A stretch of 64,000 bases of DNA from Parietichytrium sp. I65-24A (taxonomy: Eukaryota > Sar > Bigyra > Thraustochytrida > Thraustochytriidae), in contig BLSF01000011.1 in NCBI GenBank assembly GCA_012862575.1, forward strand, positions 1 to 64,000, in the 5' to 3' direction. Of this stretch, positions 11,574 through 22,588 are shown piece by piece. Each line of letters starts with the position of its first letter. Within the stretch, counting starts at the first letter, position 1. The notes under the pieces are model-generated. The model was not told the DNA's origin, made no database searches, and saw nothing but the letters and a program-made list of their open reading frames with translations. Both the position numbers and the translations under genes were made by a program.

Positions 11574-14012
11574 ATGGGCGTGTCGGAGAATCGAGCAATG
11601 TTGGGTGTGTTCTATGAATGCCAAAAGTCATCTGCGGTGCACAAGGGCGCCGTGAAAAAGGCGGTCAAGCAGGCGGAGGAACATGCGCCGGCAGTATTGG
11701 AGACGATGCGGCTCGTCACGGATAAGATCTTGCAGTCGCAAAAGCTTGACGGGCCGACGCAGAGGCTATGCAACTTCATTGCCAGCTTGTGCTCGAGCTT
11801 GGTGGGGAAGGAGTCCATGGTGGACGAGTTTCTAAGGCACCTCGCCCGGCTTGCGGTGGTGGAGAACAAGCTGGCCAGAACAAGGGCTGTGGATCTCATA
11901 CGCAGAATCCTGAGAGCGCTTCCCGAAGACGAATTTGCACTTGACGACGAAACCTGCCAAGTCTTGGAAGATAGCCTCCTCGGCAGGCTGCACGACAAAG
12001 TGCCGGCGGTTCGGGCTCAGGCTGCCCTCGCCCTGGAAAGGCTCCAAGATGCTGAGCTGTGCGCCAAAGAGGCAGATATGGTCTGCAAAGGACTCGAGGA
12101 CATCATCGCCTCGGACTCGAGCGCAGAGGTAAGGCGGGCGGCAACATCTGCGATTATGATCTCTCGCGCGACACTTGTGCACCTGCTTGGCCGCACCAGG
12201 GATGTGAAAGAGTCCGTTCGAGCGTGCGCATATGACCAGTTTGCGACAAAAGTGCACGTCAAGGCGCTCTCAATCGCACAGAGGGCACAGCTGCTGCAAG
12301 AAGGACTTCGCGACCGCGAGCAGATCGTGAGATCGGCGTGTAGCCGGATGCTTTGCAATCATTGGGTCAATTTGGTGGAAGGCGATGCACTAGCACTTTT
12401 GCGGCTTTTGGACGTCGAGTCGTACGAGCAAACTGCTGTCACAGGTTTGAACCATGTTTTTGCCCAAGCCGCAAGCGACCCCAACCTCGTGCGATTCTGC
12501 TCTACCAATTATGAGGCTCTGGAGAGCCCGGAGACCCGCACTCCGGAACTACTACTCTTTTGTCGGGTCCGAGCGCAGCATCTTGCCGCCTCGGGAGACG
12601 AGGATGGAGTAGAGATTATTGCGCGAGACTTGTCATTCCTTGCCCAGGTTATAGATGAGACATACGCACAGCTCCTCGCGATCGACTCGCAGGAAAACGA
12701 CGACCAAGACATCGAATCTCCTTCAAATCTACGCAGGAAAACGCTCAACTTCGTCCTTCATCAGGTCCTGTTGCTGGGAATAGTTTTAGATTCAAAACAC
12801 GACGTGGTAGGACAGCAAAATATGACCAGATCGATTCGATCGATTTGCATGTCCAATGTTGCCATTGCAGGTCGAACCTTGCAAAGTGCGATGGCACTCC
12901 TGCAGTCTTTCGCGGGCAGCGAAACCGTACAGCTTCAATCCTTCGTAAGGCAAGGCGTGGAGATTGTCATCGAGTGTAACGAACCCTTGGAGGCCGACGC
13001 TCAGCCGAATGAGCCGTGGCGCGTCGATCGCGCTCTTGCTCTGCTTGAAGCGCTGACTGCGACAATGCGCCAGCCAATTCATGTTCCGGAACTGTGCAGT
13101 CTGGCCGAAAGCCTCATTTTGCCCAACCTGGAACAGTCCGAATTTCCTCTTCGCCGCCAGAGCGCGCTACGATCACTCGCGCTCTGTTGCCAACTGAACC
13201 AGGCCGAGGCATTCAAGTACGCGACCGTGCTTTTTTTTGTGTTGGAGGCCGAAGACGAGCTCGAAGAAATCAGAATAGATGCAGCGCGAGGAATTTTCGA
13301 CTTGGCCATGACATGGGGTTTCTCGGTATTCGATGGCGAGAGAAAAACTGACGAGAATAGCGAGGAGGCTGAGGAGCTATTCTCTAAATCTCTTCCATTC
13401 CAGCTCCTGAAACATCTCGATAGCGACTCCCAGGACATCCGTCTTGTCATTGCTGAAGGATTTGCGAAGTTGGCTGTCGTCGGGCGTTTTGTGGATGTTC
13501 ATGTCCTCCAGTGTCTGCTTCTCCTCTATTTCCATCCATCTTCTGAGGACGATACGCGCTTGAGACAATGTCTGGCCGTGTGCTTTCCCGTTCTTGCCAA
13601 AATGACCACCTCTGGGCGCAAAGCAATCGAGGCCCTCAGCGTTCCGTTGCTCCAGAAGCTTTCGTCGCCTTCTCCAGAGTCACAACTGCGTGAAGTCTCA
13701 TTCGAGCAGCTTGTGCAGTACTTGGTGTATCTCCTTACGTATGGCGACTCCCCCAAACTCTCCGAATTTAGTCTGGAGATCTTGGAGCAATTGCTCGCCA
13801 GTGACGACTCCAGCTTGCGCAAGAGCCTTGTACGTATTCTTGTAAACATTTCACCCGATTCCTTCGACGCCCACGATCTCAATCGAATGCGCGAGATTGG
13901 CGAAGATATTTCTCAGCAACGAGACGATCTCGGCGATGCAGTGACTCAAAAAAGATTCGCAAAGTGGCTCGAGCAACTCAAAGTCATCATCAGCGAAGCG
14001 TCATTGACGTAA
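11574..14012 (+). CDS. NCAPG: Condensin complex subunit 3 (CAP-G)
   Basis: The frame encodes 812 residues. The first ATG in the open frame is at 11574 (MGVSENRAML); the frame continues upstream only through non-ATG codons. The protein is alpha-helical HEAT repeat throughout. Family hallmarks are an N-terminal segment (VFYECQKSSAVHKGAVK), the block LLGRLHDKVPAVRAQAALAL followed by LERLQD (about residues 135-160), and a C-terminal Cnd3-like region with EDELEEIRIDAARGIFDLA (about 560-580). CAP-G binds the kleisin CAP-H and DNA in condensin I, which compacts mitotic chromosomes. The length is somewhat short of the 900-1000 residues usual in animals and plants, mostly at the C-terminal tail. It is convergent with the next gene, with 103 bp between stop codons. 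Confidence 0.85.
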   Translation: MGVSENRAMLGVFYECQKSSAVHKGAVKKAVKQAEEHAPAVLETMRLVTDKILQSQKLDGPTQRLCNFIASLCSSLVGKESMVDEFLRHLARLAVVENKLARTRAVDLIRRILRALPEDEFALDDETCQVLEDSLLGRLHDKVPAVRAQAALALERLQDAELCAKEADMVCKGLEDIIASDSSAEVRRAATSAIMISRATLVHLLGRTRDVKESVRACAYDQFATKVHVKALSIAQRAQLLQEGLRDREQIVRSACSRMLCNHWVNLVEGDALALLRLLDVESYEQTAVTGLNHVFAQAASDPNLVRFCSTNYEALESPETRTPELLLFCRVRAQHLAASGDEDGVEIIARDLSFLAQVIDETYAQLLAIDSQENDDQDIESPSNLRRKTLNFVLHQVLLLGIVLDSKHDVVGQQNMTRSIRSICMSNVAIAGRTLQSAMALLQSFAGSETVQLQSFVRQGVEIVIECNEPLEADAQPNEPWRVDRALALLEALTATMRQPIHVPELCSLAESLILPNLEQSEFPLRRQSALRSLALCCQLNQAEAFKYATVLFFVLEAEDELEEIRIDAARGIFDLAMTWGFSVFDGERKTDENSEEAEELFSKSLPFQLLKHLDSDSQDIRLVIAEGFAKLAVVGRFVDVHVLQCLLLLYFHPSSEDDTRLRQCLAVCFPVLAKMTTSGRKAIEALSVPLLQKLSSPSPESQLREVSFEQLVQYLVYLLTYGDSPKLSEFSLEILEQLLASDDSSLRKSLVRILVNISPDSFDAHDLNRMREIGEDISQQRDDLGDAVTQKRFAKWLEQLKVIISEASLT

Positions 14013-14115
14013 ACAAAGACATATCTATTTTTCATTCAAAAATGTTGTGAATCTGCCCATTTGAAAATGTATTCTCCACCCTCTCTTCGAGGATCTTGCG
14101 AGGCCATGCAACAAA

Positions 14116-17100
14116 CTAGGAGGGCCCAAATTTCATCATGCTGGCATGTCGTCTCGACGCAGAACGCTTTCGCTTGGCTGACTCTCGCCGAATTGGTGTG
14201 CAACAGGACATAAAAAGCATAATAAACATCGCAAGTATCAGATACACCAATGAGAGCCACCCAACGTTCAGCTCAGGGGGAACAGAAAGCCCGCCAAAAC
14301 CTGCCACAGGGCAGAGTTGAGGGTCCTCAATGCAAGTGTCATTCCCAAGCGCCAGGAAGCCACGAAAGGTGCCTGCTGCACAATCAGACACCTCCCTCCT
14401 ACACCAGCCATCGTAAAACACGCGCCCACTCTGTGCTTGGCACTCAATCTCTGACAAGCGTTTGAATTTAAAGAATCCACCACCGCTGCTTTCGGGTTTG
14501 TTTCGAATCCATTTCCCAGCTGGTTGCTCTTCAGAACAGACATTCACCCACCACTGGACTGCCAAGCCAGCGCACGGGTAGATCATTCCCGTTAAGAACC
14601 ATGGCTGGTTTGCTTTGTATGCTAGAATACTCAGGTATATGAGCGTCACAGAGAGTCCAGCCAGAACGTGCACTTCTGCCTGAAAACCAATCGCATCCAC
14701 TTCGTAATGAGCGGTCAGCAAAAGGTCGAGGCAAAGTACAGTCGTAAATGCAATCCAGCCGATATAAAAAGCAAACGGAAGTCTCACGAGAAATAGCTGG
14801 CGCCAAGAGTACTGCTGGCTGGGGCGCAAGAACAGGCTGGCCGCTTCCTGGTCTTGAGGACAGTCAGAGTCGGGTATTGGGACAATGCCTAGAACGGTCT
14901 TCAGCCCCCAGTTTAGCTGGCTGCGAAATCTGGACAAACTAAAACCCTCGTCCACAGGGCTCTTCAATCTGTTTCCTGTAGAGCAGCAAAGCTTGTTTCT
15001 ATCGCAAAACCCAAGTGTGCGAGAGTACATGTAGGTGGCGAGCGCTAAAAGTAACATCAAGACGACCAACGCTCCCGCGGGCAGGCCATAATTCAAAAGG
15101 CTATGCGCACAAGCTTCCAGGGCACATGTCCACACGAAGCCGTACCCGATTCGATAAACAAGAAGATCTCGAGCTCTCCAAGTGATCACTGGAAAAAGAC
15201 CCCTCACCCATCTCAAAAAGTCCCTCTTCGCGTTCTTCAAATCAGCTTCGCGCTGCGACCGAAGCTCCTCTCTGGTCCGCACGGCAAACTCAGAGGGCAA
15301 ACTCTGCAAAATAGCAAAGCACAGCTTGAAGGTGTACAATACCGCCCACGCCGCAGCGAGAAAGCTTTTCGGAGGAATCAAGTATAGCTTGGAATACGCC
15401 CACGCCAGGGTCTCCGCGCATGCTGTCTCGGCTGTTGCTGGTGTCTTGCCAAAAATGAGCGCTCCTAGAACAAGACAGGCTGTCAAATTGTGAGCCTGGA
15501 ATCTCGTCAGCGCTTCTTGTTCCGCGGACCATTGAACTCCACTCGACGATATGACACCCGAATAGCATTTCGCAATGCTCCTGAGAATCACTGAGGAAGT
15601 AAGCAGTACCAGAACCAAGCTGTACCCGATCAACGCCCAGACGATCAGAGTTTCTCCGGCCAAGATACCTGTCCCACTGGCCCATGTTTCGAGTAGAGCC
15701 CCAGAGCTATTCAAGACCATGTTCATGAAGATCCACACCGTTGTGAGGACAAACGCGGTATCTCCATGCCTGAGATGAAGCACTAGAGCAATGGCAAACA
15801 GCGTGGTGCAGGCCAGCAGCACGACTGCAATCTGCAGACTCGTGCCTACGCGATAGTCCACCACTGCAATGATGTAGATCATCTGCACGAGGAAGAATAC
15901 TGTAATTGACAAAGAAACGCTGATCGGGGCCTGGAGCAAGAGCGACTCCGAACTGCTGCGAGAAGTGCCATGCAAAGATTTGAATAGCGGCAATCGGTGC
16001 GGCGATGTCAAGGAGGAGTACAAGAAGCACAAAGCAAGAAGCTGAACGAATTGACTCAGAAAAGCAGCAATATTTTCTTGTCGCAAAAAGAAGACGAGTG
16101 CTGCTGTGGACGCTGCATAATTAATGACCAAGGGAGGTGTCACAAGGACGATGACTCTCTGTCGCCGCGCTTTTCCCATTTGCCTCATACCCAGCTTCCG
16201 CTGCCCACAAATGAACAAGACGACGCAGGCTTGCAAAAAGGTATCGAATCGCATCATTTTGTATCCATTCGAGACCAAGTCAAGGTTCCGAGGGTACATC
16301 GCACTGACCTGTCGGCACGACCTGTCGAAAATCAGACCATAGGCCAAGCAAGCATTCAGAATCTGTGTAGACGCAAACGCAACGAAGGTGATGACCTGGA
16401 AAAGTTGCAGCACACCGTCCGGAAGGTCCAAGAGCACTTCGTTTGTCCCGGACCGAAGAAGGTCGGCCGTTTTCGAGAGCTTGTTAATTGTAAATATTCT
16501 TGCAGAGGTTTTCTTTGGGCCAAGCCTGGCAAGCCGATCCGATAATCGAATACATTCCTGTTCTTCTATCAGCGTCTGGGTGCCTCCAATCATCAATACT
16601 GGTTCGATCGAAAACGTAGAAAGGTTGTTAGACGCCAAATGAAGTTCCTGTAGCACACGGGAAATTTCCGACACGGACGCATCGACTACGTTTGCATCAA
16701 TTCGTTCACGTAAATATGAAGCTCTATTCTTTCCGCCGGCCTTTGTTTCATCGCCATTCCTTGAAAACCTGGTGAGTGGCAGGCTGGAATAAATCGGCAC
16801 GATCTTGTCAACACGCCACCCTTCCCGAGCGACACGCTCAAAAATGCGCTTTGATGCCGCAACAAGATCCATCTCGCCCTTTGGTTGTATTTGTCGTAGA
16901 AACAAACTCGCGTGAGCCAAATTCACAGATGAGCAAACTTCCAAATTCTCAGACCACTGAATAATGCCATCACCTACGACAAGGATATTGAAGAAGAATG
17001 CCCCCCCGGTCCGGATCTCTTTCGCAAGGCGCTCGAATTGAACTTGGAGCAGCGCTTGCGAGAAGGGATCCTTAGCCTTTCCGCTCCTTTTCACTGATAC

Positions 17101-18165
17101 AGTCCCACTTGTTTCATTCGAATCCATCAGCGCAAACTCAACATCTGTCTCCGACGATGTGGTTTCACTGTCAGACTGGCTCATTTCGTGGGCGCTGGCA
17201 AGCTGGTCCCGGAGTAATTGAAGCAGCTCTCGGACTTGTAACCGGAACAAAGCAATTCGTTCCCCGCCGATGGACTTGACCACCTTTGAGGTTTCCGCCG
17301 AGGCGTCCAAGACGAAGACCACTCTTCGACAGGAAGCGTTTTCGAGATAAGAGCCGAAGAGCGGGGAGCATCTCAACGTGGCAGCCCCAATGCAAAGGGT
17401 TTGGAATTGGTGGGCAACACTCGTGCCGCAAACCTTTTGAATACTATACATGACTCTGTGCAGCTCCTCAGCGTGCACCAACTTGCTTGCCGCAAACGAG
17501 AGAAACGGCAGCACAAAATCTGCTCCGCCTTTTTGCAAAATAGTCAACAATTCAAGGATCTCACCTGAAGATAAGTACCACACGTATGGCTCGAGGCCTA
17601 CCAAAGCCTCCTGAAATATTTTTGCAGCCTGAGAGGCGCTGCCCATTTTCTTTATCCGCTCCACAAAAGTGGTGCACAAGATTTGCAGCTGATGAGAGAG
17701 TAACCCCATGCCCTTCTGCTTCATAAGCGCTTGAGCTTGACGAAACCCCGTATCTACTGGGCCGTTTGTGCCGCCTGTAAGTAAGTCACACAATTCTTCG
17801 ACGTCTGATCTACCCCAAACATGAACCGGTTGGGGCAAGAACCGCTCCCGCCACGTCTCCTTTCTAAACCGGAGTTGCTCCATCAACTCTTTCACGTATT
17901 CGCAGTGCTGTCCCTTAAATAACGCAGAGATGGCATCCTGGTTCGACGGCTTTTCCAAGTCCACAATCCGGGTCAATAGAAGCTCCAGCACATCGATTCT
18001 TTGGTCGGCGCTGAACGAGGAAAGAATCTGCTCTGCCTGATTAGTCCGAAAGGTGAACTTCGAAGCGGCCACCTTCACAGCGAACCGCAGGGCGGTCACA
18101 TTGGCTGCATCCACCCTCAGTTCCACCAGCAAGTGCTCCAGACTATTCTTCGGAATCGGAGGCAT
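14116..18165 (-). CDS. DUF4476 - vWA-like - multispanning membrane protein
   Basis: The frame encodes 1349 residues from the first ATG (18165, MPPIPKNSLEH); 25 further codons are open upstream but begin with TTG. Residues about 20-95 match the DUF4476 pattern (FTFRTNQAEQILSSFSADQR, then LLLTRIVD). A helical stretch follows. A von Willebrand A-like fold begins near residue 280 with VVFVLDASAE and continues to about 500 (FNILVVGDGIIQWS, MDLVAASKRIFE). Its metal site is imperfect: Asp-x-Ser-x-Glu instead of Asp-x-Ser-x-Ser. From about residue 600 to the end there are many hydrophobic spans, perhaps 15-20, with a late cysteine-rich loop (CRREVSDC, CIEDPQLC) and a basic C-terminal tail. The layout suggests a cytosolic sensing or adhesion module on a polytopic membrane domain. 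I do not know a named family with this order. Confidence 0.75.
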   Translation of the reverse strand: MPPIPKNSLEHLLVELRVDAANVTALRFAVKVAASKFTFRTNQAEQILSSFSADQRIDVLELLLTRIVDLEKPSNQDAISALFKGQHCEYVKELMEQLRFRKETWRERFLPQPVHVWGRSDVEELCDLLTGGTNGPVDTGFRQAQALMKQKGMGLLSHQLQILCTTFVERIKKMGSASQAAKIFQEALVGLEPYVWYLSSGEILELLTILQKGGADFVLPFLSFAASKLVHAEELHRVMYSIQKVCGTSVAHQFQTLCIGAATLRCSPLFGSYLENASCRRVVFVLDASAETSKVVKSIGGERIALFRLQVRELLQLLRDQLASAHEMSQSDSETTSSETDVEFALMDSNETSGTVSVKRSGKAKDPFSQALLQVQFERLAKEIRTGGAFFFNILVVGDGIIQWSENLEVCSSVNLAHASLFLRQIQPKGEMDLVAASKRIFERVAREGWRVDKIVPIYSSLPLTRFSRNGDETKAGGKNRASYLRERIDANVVDASVSEISRVLQELHLASNNLSTFSIEPVLMIGGTQTLIEEQECIRLSDRLARLGPKKTSARIFTINKLSKTADLLRSGTNEVLLDLPDGVLQLFQVITFVAFASTQILNACLAYGLIFDRSCRQVSAMYPRNLDLVSNGYKMMRFDTFLQACVVLFICGQRKLGMRQMGKARRQRVIVLVTPPLVINYAASTAALVFFLRQENIAAFLSQFVQLLALCFLYSSLTSPHRLPLFKSLHGTSRSSSESLLLQAPISVSLSITVFFLVQMIYIIAVVDYRVGTSLQIAVVLLACTTLFAIALVLHLRHGDTAFVLTTVWIFMNMVLNSSGALLETWASGTGILAGETLIVWALIGYSLVLVLLTSSVILRSIAKCYSGVISSSGVQWSAEQEALTRFQAHNLTACLVLGALIFGKTPATAETACAETLAWAYSKLYLIPPKSFLAAAWAVLYTFKLCFAILQSLPSEFAVRTREELRSQREADLKNAKRDFLRWVRGLFPVITWRARDLLVYRIGYGFVWTCALEACAHSLLNYGLPAGALVVLMLLLALATYMYSRTLGFCDRNKLCCSTGNRLKSPVDEGFSLSRFRSQLNWGLKTVLGIVPIPDSDCPQDQEAASLFLRPSQQYSWRQLFLVRLPFAFYIGWIAFTTVLCLDLLLTAHYEVDAIGFQAEVHVLAGLSVTLIYLSILAYKANQPWFLTGMIYPCAGLAVQWWVNVCSEEQPAGKWIRNKPESSGGGFFKFKRLSEIECQAQSGRVFYDGWCRREVSDCAAGTFRGFLALGNDTCIEDPQLCPVAGFGGLSVPPELNVGWLSLVYLILAMFIMLFMSCCTPIRRESAKRKRSASRRHASMMKFGPS

Positions 18166-19714
18166 CTTCCCACGCGCAGGCCTCCTCTTCCCCCGAGGAC
18201 GCCCAGAGTTTCTGACGACACACGTCTCCGGCGCACTCAAGATCTCCCAGACCTGTGCAATCTATCTAATCTGCTCTCATCACCGCGCCTCAACCAACAA
18301 CTCTGCGAGTCTCCAACTCCAAAGTCTAAAAACGTCACAAGACAGACCCCCAGCACCTCTCTTCGAGGCTGGCCTGGGACGTGGACTTGGGCTTGCTCGC
18401 CTTTGCAGTCTTTCTTTCGCGACAAGACAAATAAGAGCGACGTTGAAAAGTGCGAGTGGGATGGAGGACAGTCATCCATTGGCAAGTCAATGCACGCCTA
18501 TTGTAGTTCCAGTTGTTTGCCTCGTTCATTGAACGTGTTCATGTGAGGTACTTGTTCGAAGGTCAAAATGTGAATATGTGAACGGAAAGAAAGAACAGGA
18601 GAGAGAGACAGCTCGCTCAATCTTTGGATTGTCTCTTCCCCGAACGAGACTTCATGATTTCACTGACTGGACGGGTAATTGCCGAAGCAAACCACTTTTC
18701 TTTTCATTGACTACGAGTTCATCTTCTTTTTTCATTGTTTCCACACATCATGGACATCATGATTGATTGTGAGTGTTGAATTTGATTGACAGTGAATTTG
18801 AAATGAAGAACATAGATTGACAAAAAAGAAAGAAAAAAGAAAAAAGACGTTACCGGTAAGCTTCACTAGCGTTTTATCCTGATCGCACAACCTGAGCTCC
18901 TATTCATGACGCTACAGCAGAGGGATAACTAGTGGAATAGCACATCTATTCCACACTAAGTTAATGATATCGGTAGCTTCCCTATGTCTCACTAACATAA
19001 TTTCCCTGGTACCGGCGCCTAACAACTACTACCAATTTCCCCTGAACAGCTAGTTACAGCCTAACCTATCAAGTATAGAGAGAGCATATAGTACTGCATA
19101 GATAGTCTTAACCATGAGCACTACTTTAACGACTAATACTCCCATAATCCCTTATCTTAACGCAAAGCGTGCTTCTAGCTATCTGACTATTAGAGGTCTA
19201 CCTCTATATAGACTAGCACTTGTATGTGGGCAGATAATGAACTATTATAGTTCGTCTATTATTAAAGCTAGCTAGAGGAGCGCAAGTTTCGATTGTATGG
19301 TATTGTTTGATTGATTGTTCAATTGATTGACTGTGAATGTTCAATCTCAACAAAAATGACTGTGAATGTTCAATCTCAACAAAAATGAAGATTGTGAAGA
19401 TTTCAAGACAGAATTGACAGTGAACAACGATGTTCAATCAACTAGAGAGCACAATTTCAAAGAGCGAGTTGGAGAAAAAAGAGGTGACTGTGATTGACTG
19501 TATCGACTGTGTGAGACATTGTGTGACTGTGAGGATCTGTGACGAAGGTCAAGATACGCCAAGTTGAAGCGAAGAATCAGTGGGAGAAATCCATACATTC
19601 TGCACTGCAAGGACGGCCTTCTCCTTCTCCTTGTATCTCCTTGTGCTCAGCTCACTCAAGCTCGCGTGCTTCACACTCGTCGCACTTGTCGCACTCGTGG
19701 GCAGCGACAGCGAT
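18166..19714. other. 1.5 kb promoter region between divergent genes
   Basis: No gene is seen. It contains a 29-bp direct tandem repeat (19328-19356 and 19357-19385), GATTGA-type microsatellite remnants (18756-18790, 19306-19335) and a cluster of GACTGTG motifs before the palmitoyltransferase start. Confidence 0.6.
19329..19531 (+). promoter_or_regulatory. GACTGTG motif cluster upstream of the palmitoyltransferase
   Basis: GACTGTG occurs at 19329, 19358, 19486, 19505 and 19525, with GACTGTA at 19496. That is five exact copies in about 200 bp, all on the plus strand and 180-390 bp before the ATG. Two lie in the 29-bp tandem repeat. The same motif occurs within GATTGACTGTGAATG at 8425-8439 and at 62611-62617. 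The role as a regulatory element is inference. Confidence 0.35.
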
Positions 19715-21284
19715 ATGGCGGGCTGCAAGCGCGTGTACAAGGAGGCGTTCGGCAATCACAAGTGAGTTGGCGACGGAGGGAGGGGTGGGAGTGCACGTGG
19801 TTGGATTGTTGACGTCAGACGAGAGCGGGGTGCTGACGCGACTGTATTTGTATGTGTGTATGTGTGTGTTTGGAAATGGTCTGTAGGCCGGTGTGCGGAG
19901 GGACCTGCATGGTGGCGCACACGGGATGGGAGAATCTCACGCCGGTGTCGTTGGCGCTGGTGAGTTTTTTGTTTGGTCTCTGGCGGTTCTCTAGCTAGAG
20001 AGGAGGGGGACTAATGTGTGAAGTATCTGTTGCTGTTGTTTGTCATTGGTGCAGATTATCGTTCCGGCATTTTGCTGGTACTTTTTCATCTTTGATGAGA
20101 TGAAGTGAGTTTGTTTCTTTCTCAAGGTTCGCTGGCGGAGCTGGAATCGACGGATGCGGCGGATGGATGGACGGATCGCGATTTGAAATCTCTCTTTGGT
20201 GCCGGGCTAAGCTGACCTGTTCTTGAAATTTTACTCTGGTCCTCGTTGCGTGCTCGCTAGCGATCGAGTGTCGCCGGCATTCTCAGCCCTCATCGCGATC
20301 AATATCGCTTTGACTCTAGTTTTGTTGTTTGCCACCATGCTAACGGAACCAGGCATTCTTCCGACAATTACTCTTGAAGAGTATGAAGAAGGGAACCGGG
20401 ACATCCCCTCTCGCATTGTGTCCGTAAGTTTCCTCTTTCACTCTCATTTCGTTGCCTTGGAGAGCAAATTTTATCACCGAGCAAAATCTAACCTCTGGGC
20501 ATCCTTCTTCGTCGGCGGGTCGCGACACAACCATCGTCTTCCTTGGGTGGAACATAGAAAATCGTTCTTGACGGCAGAGAGTATGAACTGAAGCAGTTCA
20601 GGGCCAAATTCAGCAGATACACTGCAAATTGCATCGAGTCATTCGATCACTACTGCCCCTGGGTCGGCAATGCGATTGGAAAGAGAAATTACAGGTACTT
20701 TGTATTTTTCATGGCCTCAAGCCTAGTACTTGCGATTTTGATGGCGATTAGCTGTACGATTTTGTTGGTAGCCAAGTCGGCGCAGGATCAAGAGCCCTTT
20801 GTGGACTCAATGCGAGACTCGGTAGCTGCGACAGTTTTAGCAATCTATGGGTACTGCATGGGCTTTTCTTTGGTCGGCTTGTGGTAAGTTTCCCCTCTTC
20901 CGTTCGTTTACTTTTGAAAGAAATGGGGCGGATTGGTTGACCACATTGATTTGCTTGTACAGTGGTTTCCACGTCCGAGCAATCTCGTCCAACACGACCA
21001 CAAATGAAATTCTTAAAGGGGCATATAGTGCCGGTTTAAACCCACACGATCAAGGGTGCTACAAGAACTGTTGGACATTTCTCTGCTCTCCTGTCCCGCG
21101 AAGTAGAGTCGCCGAGTATGATGTAGAATCTCCTCTTCTCCATGACATGACGAGGACTTCCTCGTCTTCAACCAGGACGGAGGCTTCGGACCTCAGAGAG
21201 GACACTGTACAGTACCAACGCCAATCGCATGCAAATGGGCACAGCAATGGCATTGCGGATGCTGAAGTTACTGGCGATGTCTGA
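19715..21284 (+). CDS. DHYC-type protein S-acyltransferase (zDHHC family), six exons
   Basis: Exons: 19715-19761, 19887-19959, 20055-20104, 20261-20423, 20558-20883 and 20963-21284. All introns are GT-AG and phases agree, giving about 326 residues. Topology is that of the zDHHC family: two spans (about residues 36-52 and 60-82), the catalytic loop, then two spans (about 160-185 and 200-225). The catalytic motif reads [20 protein letters not shown] (from about residue 140), with DHYC in place of DHHC as in yeast Akr1. A TTNE (TTxE) motif follows the fourth span. It should palmitoylate cysteines of membrane-associated proteins. The zinc-binding cysteines normally found 10-40 residues before DHHC are almost all missing; only one (TANC) remains. 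It is convergent with DNAJB, 249 bp between stops. Confidence 0.85.
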
Positions 21285-21533
21285 GGAATAATACCAAAAT
21301 TATAAATCTTCAAAATAGAATCAAATGTGAGCTTGTATTCCACTTCTTTTGTTGTTTTGTAAAAATTTCATTTTGGGGAAATGAAATGATAAGAGAGGAG
21401 GGGTCGAGTGAACAGCATCGGCGCCAAGCAAACGAAGCGACAAGAGCTTTTACAAAGAGATGCATACTCTGCCTTCGACCGGTCTATACAGGGAAATAAG
21501 CGGTGTCGTCTAAATGTAAAATAATGGTACGTG

Positions 21534-22588
21534 TCACAACACCTCTCGAATGCCAGCTTTCTGCTCTTGAGTGAGCTGGTCTGGAAAGGCGACATCAAAA
21601 ATAACGACAAGGTCGCCGCTTGATTTGCCCGGCTTGCTAGACGGCATTCCTTTGCCGTATAGCACCTTGGTGGAGTTTGGCTTTATGACTTCATTAATAG
21701 TGACGGTCTCAACTGTGCCATCCAAGAGATCAATATCCAGATCAAATCCGGCGAGGGCTTCCTTCAAAGATATTGACTTGCGCATGATCAGATTGCTACC
21801 GTCTCTGGTGTACGTTTTGTGCTTCTTCTCCACTAGCACGAACATCACATCTTGAAACTCTCCCGGGCGCATCTCGTCACCGGCTTCTTTAAAAGTGATC
21901 TTTGTATCTTTTTTCCACCCTGGTTTTACCTCCACCTCCAGGACGGTGTTTTCTGGGCGGTCAGGGTCTTGAGTAATGCTCTTCCGCCTTACTTTCATTC
22001 TTTTCACAGTCCCCATGTAAAGCTCCTCCAGAGTACACGCCAAGTCTACTCGGACGACCTTTATTGCCTGGGCTGAGCGCAACGACGACCGTGACGGTTG
22101 CTTTGGTTCTTTGCCCAAAAACTTTCCAAATGGGTCGCCAGCCTCGAAATTGCCAGCAAATACGCCGCCCTTTCCGAAGCCCTTAAAGAACTGCGCAAAT
22201 AGGTCGTGTGGATCTACATTTGCAAATCCGGACCCATCCCCTTGCCCACCGACATTGCCTTCGAGGCCGTCGATCCCAAATTGATCATAGATTTGACGCT
22301 TTTCAGGATCGCTGAGGACCTCATATGCTTCTGCAATCTCTTTGAAGATCGCTTCAGCTTCCTCTCGGTTGTTTGGGTTTTTGTCTATATTCAGAGTTTC
22401 CCACGGCCATTCCATGTCAGTCAATCAGCGTCGTCCGCGGACCAATCATCGGCTATTGCCGGATTCGAGGTCGAGTACTTACCTGGATGATGCTTGACAG
22501 CCTTTTTCCTGTACGCCGAGCGAAGCTGGGCCTCGGTGGCGTCCTTGCTCACACCGAGTGTGCCGTAAAAGTCGACTTCCCTTCCCAT
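21534..22588 (-). CDS. DNAJB-type Hsp40 co-chaperone, two exons
   Basis: Exon 1 is 22588-22483 and exon 2 is 22384-21534 (minus strand), with a 98-bp GT-AG intron in phase 1. The product is 318 residues. The intron splits the J domain: exon 1 ends in [11 protein letters not shown] and exon 2 supplies the Asp of HPD, followed by KNPNN. A glycine-rich linker follows. The client-binding C-terminal domains lack a zinc finger ([20 protein letters not shown]; then [11 protein letters not shown] and [16 protein letters not shown]), so this is a class B (DNAJB1/Sis1-like) protein. It would recruit and stimulate cytosolic Hsp70. The length matches the family. Confidence 0.9.
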
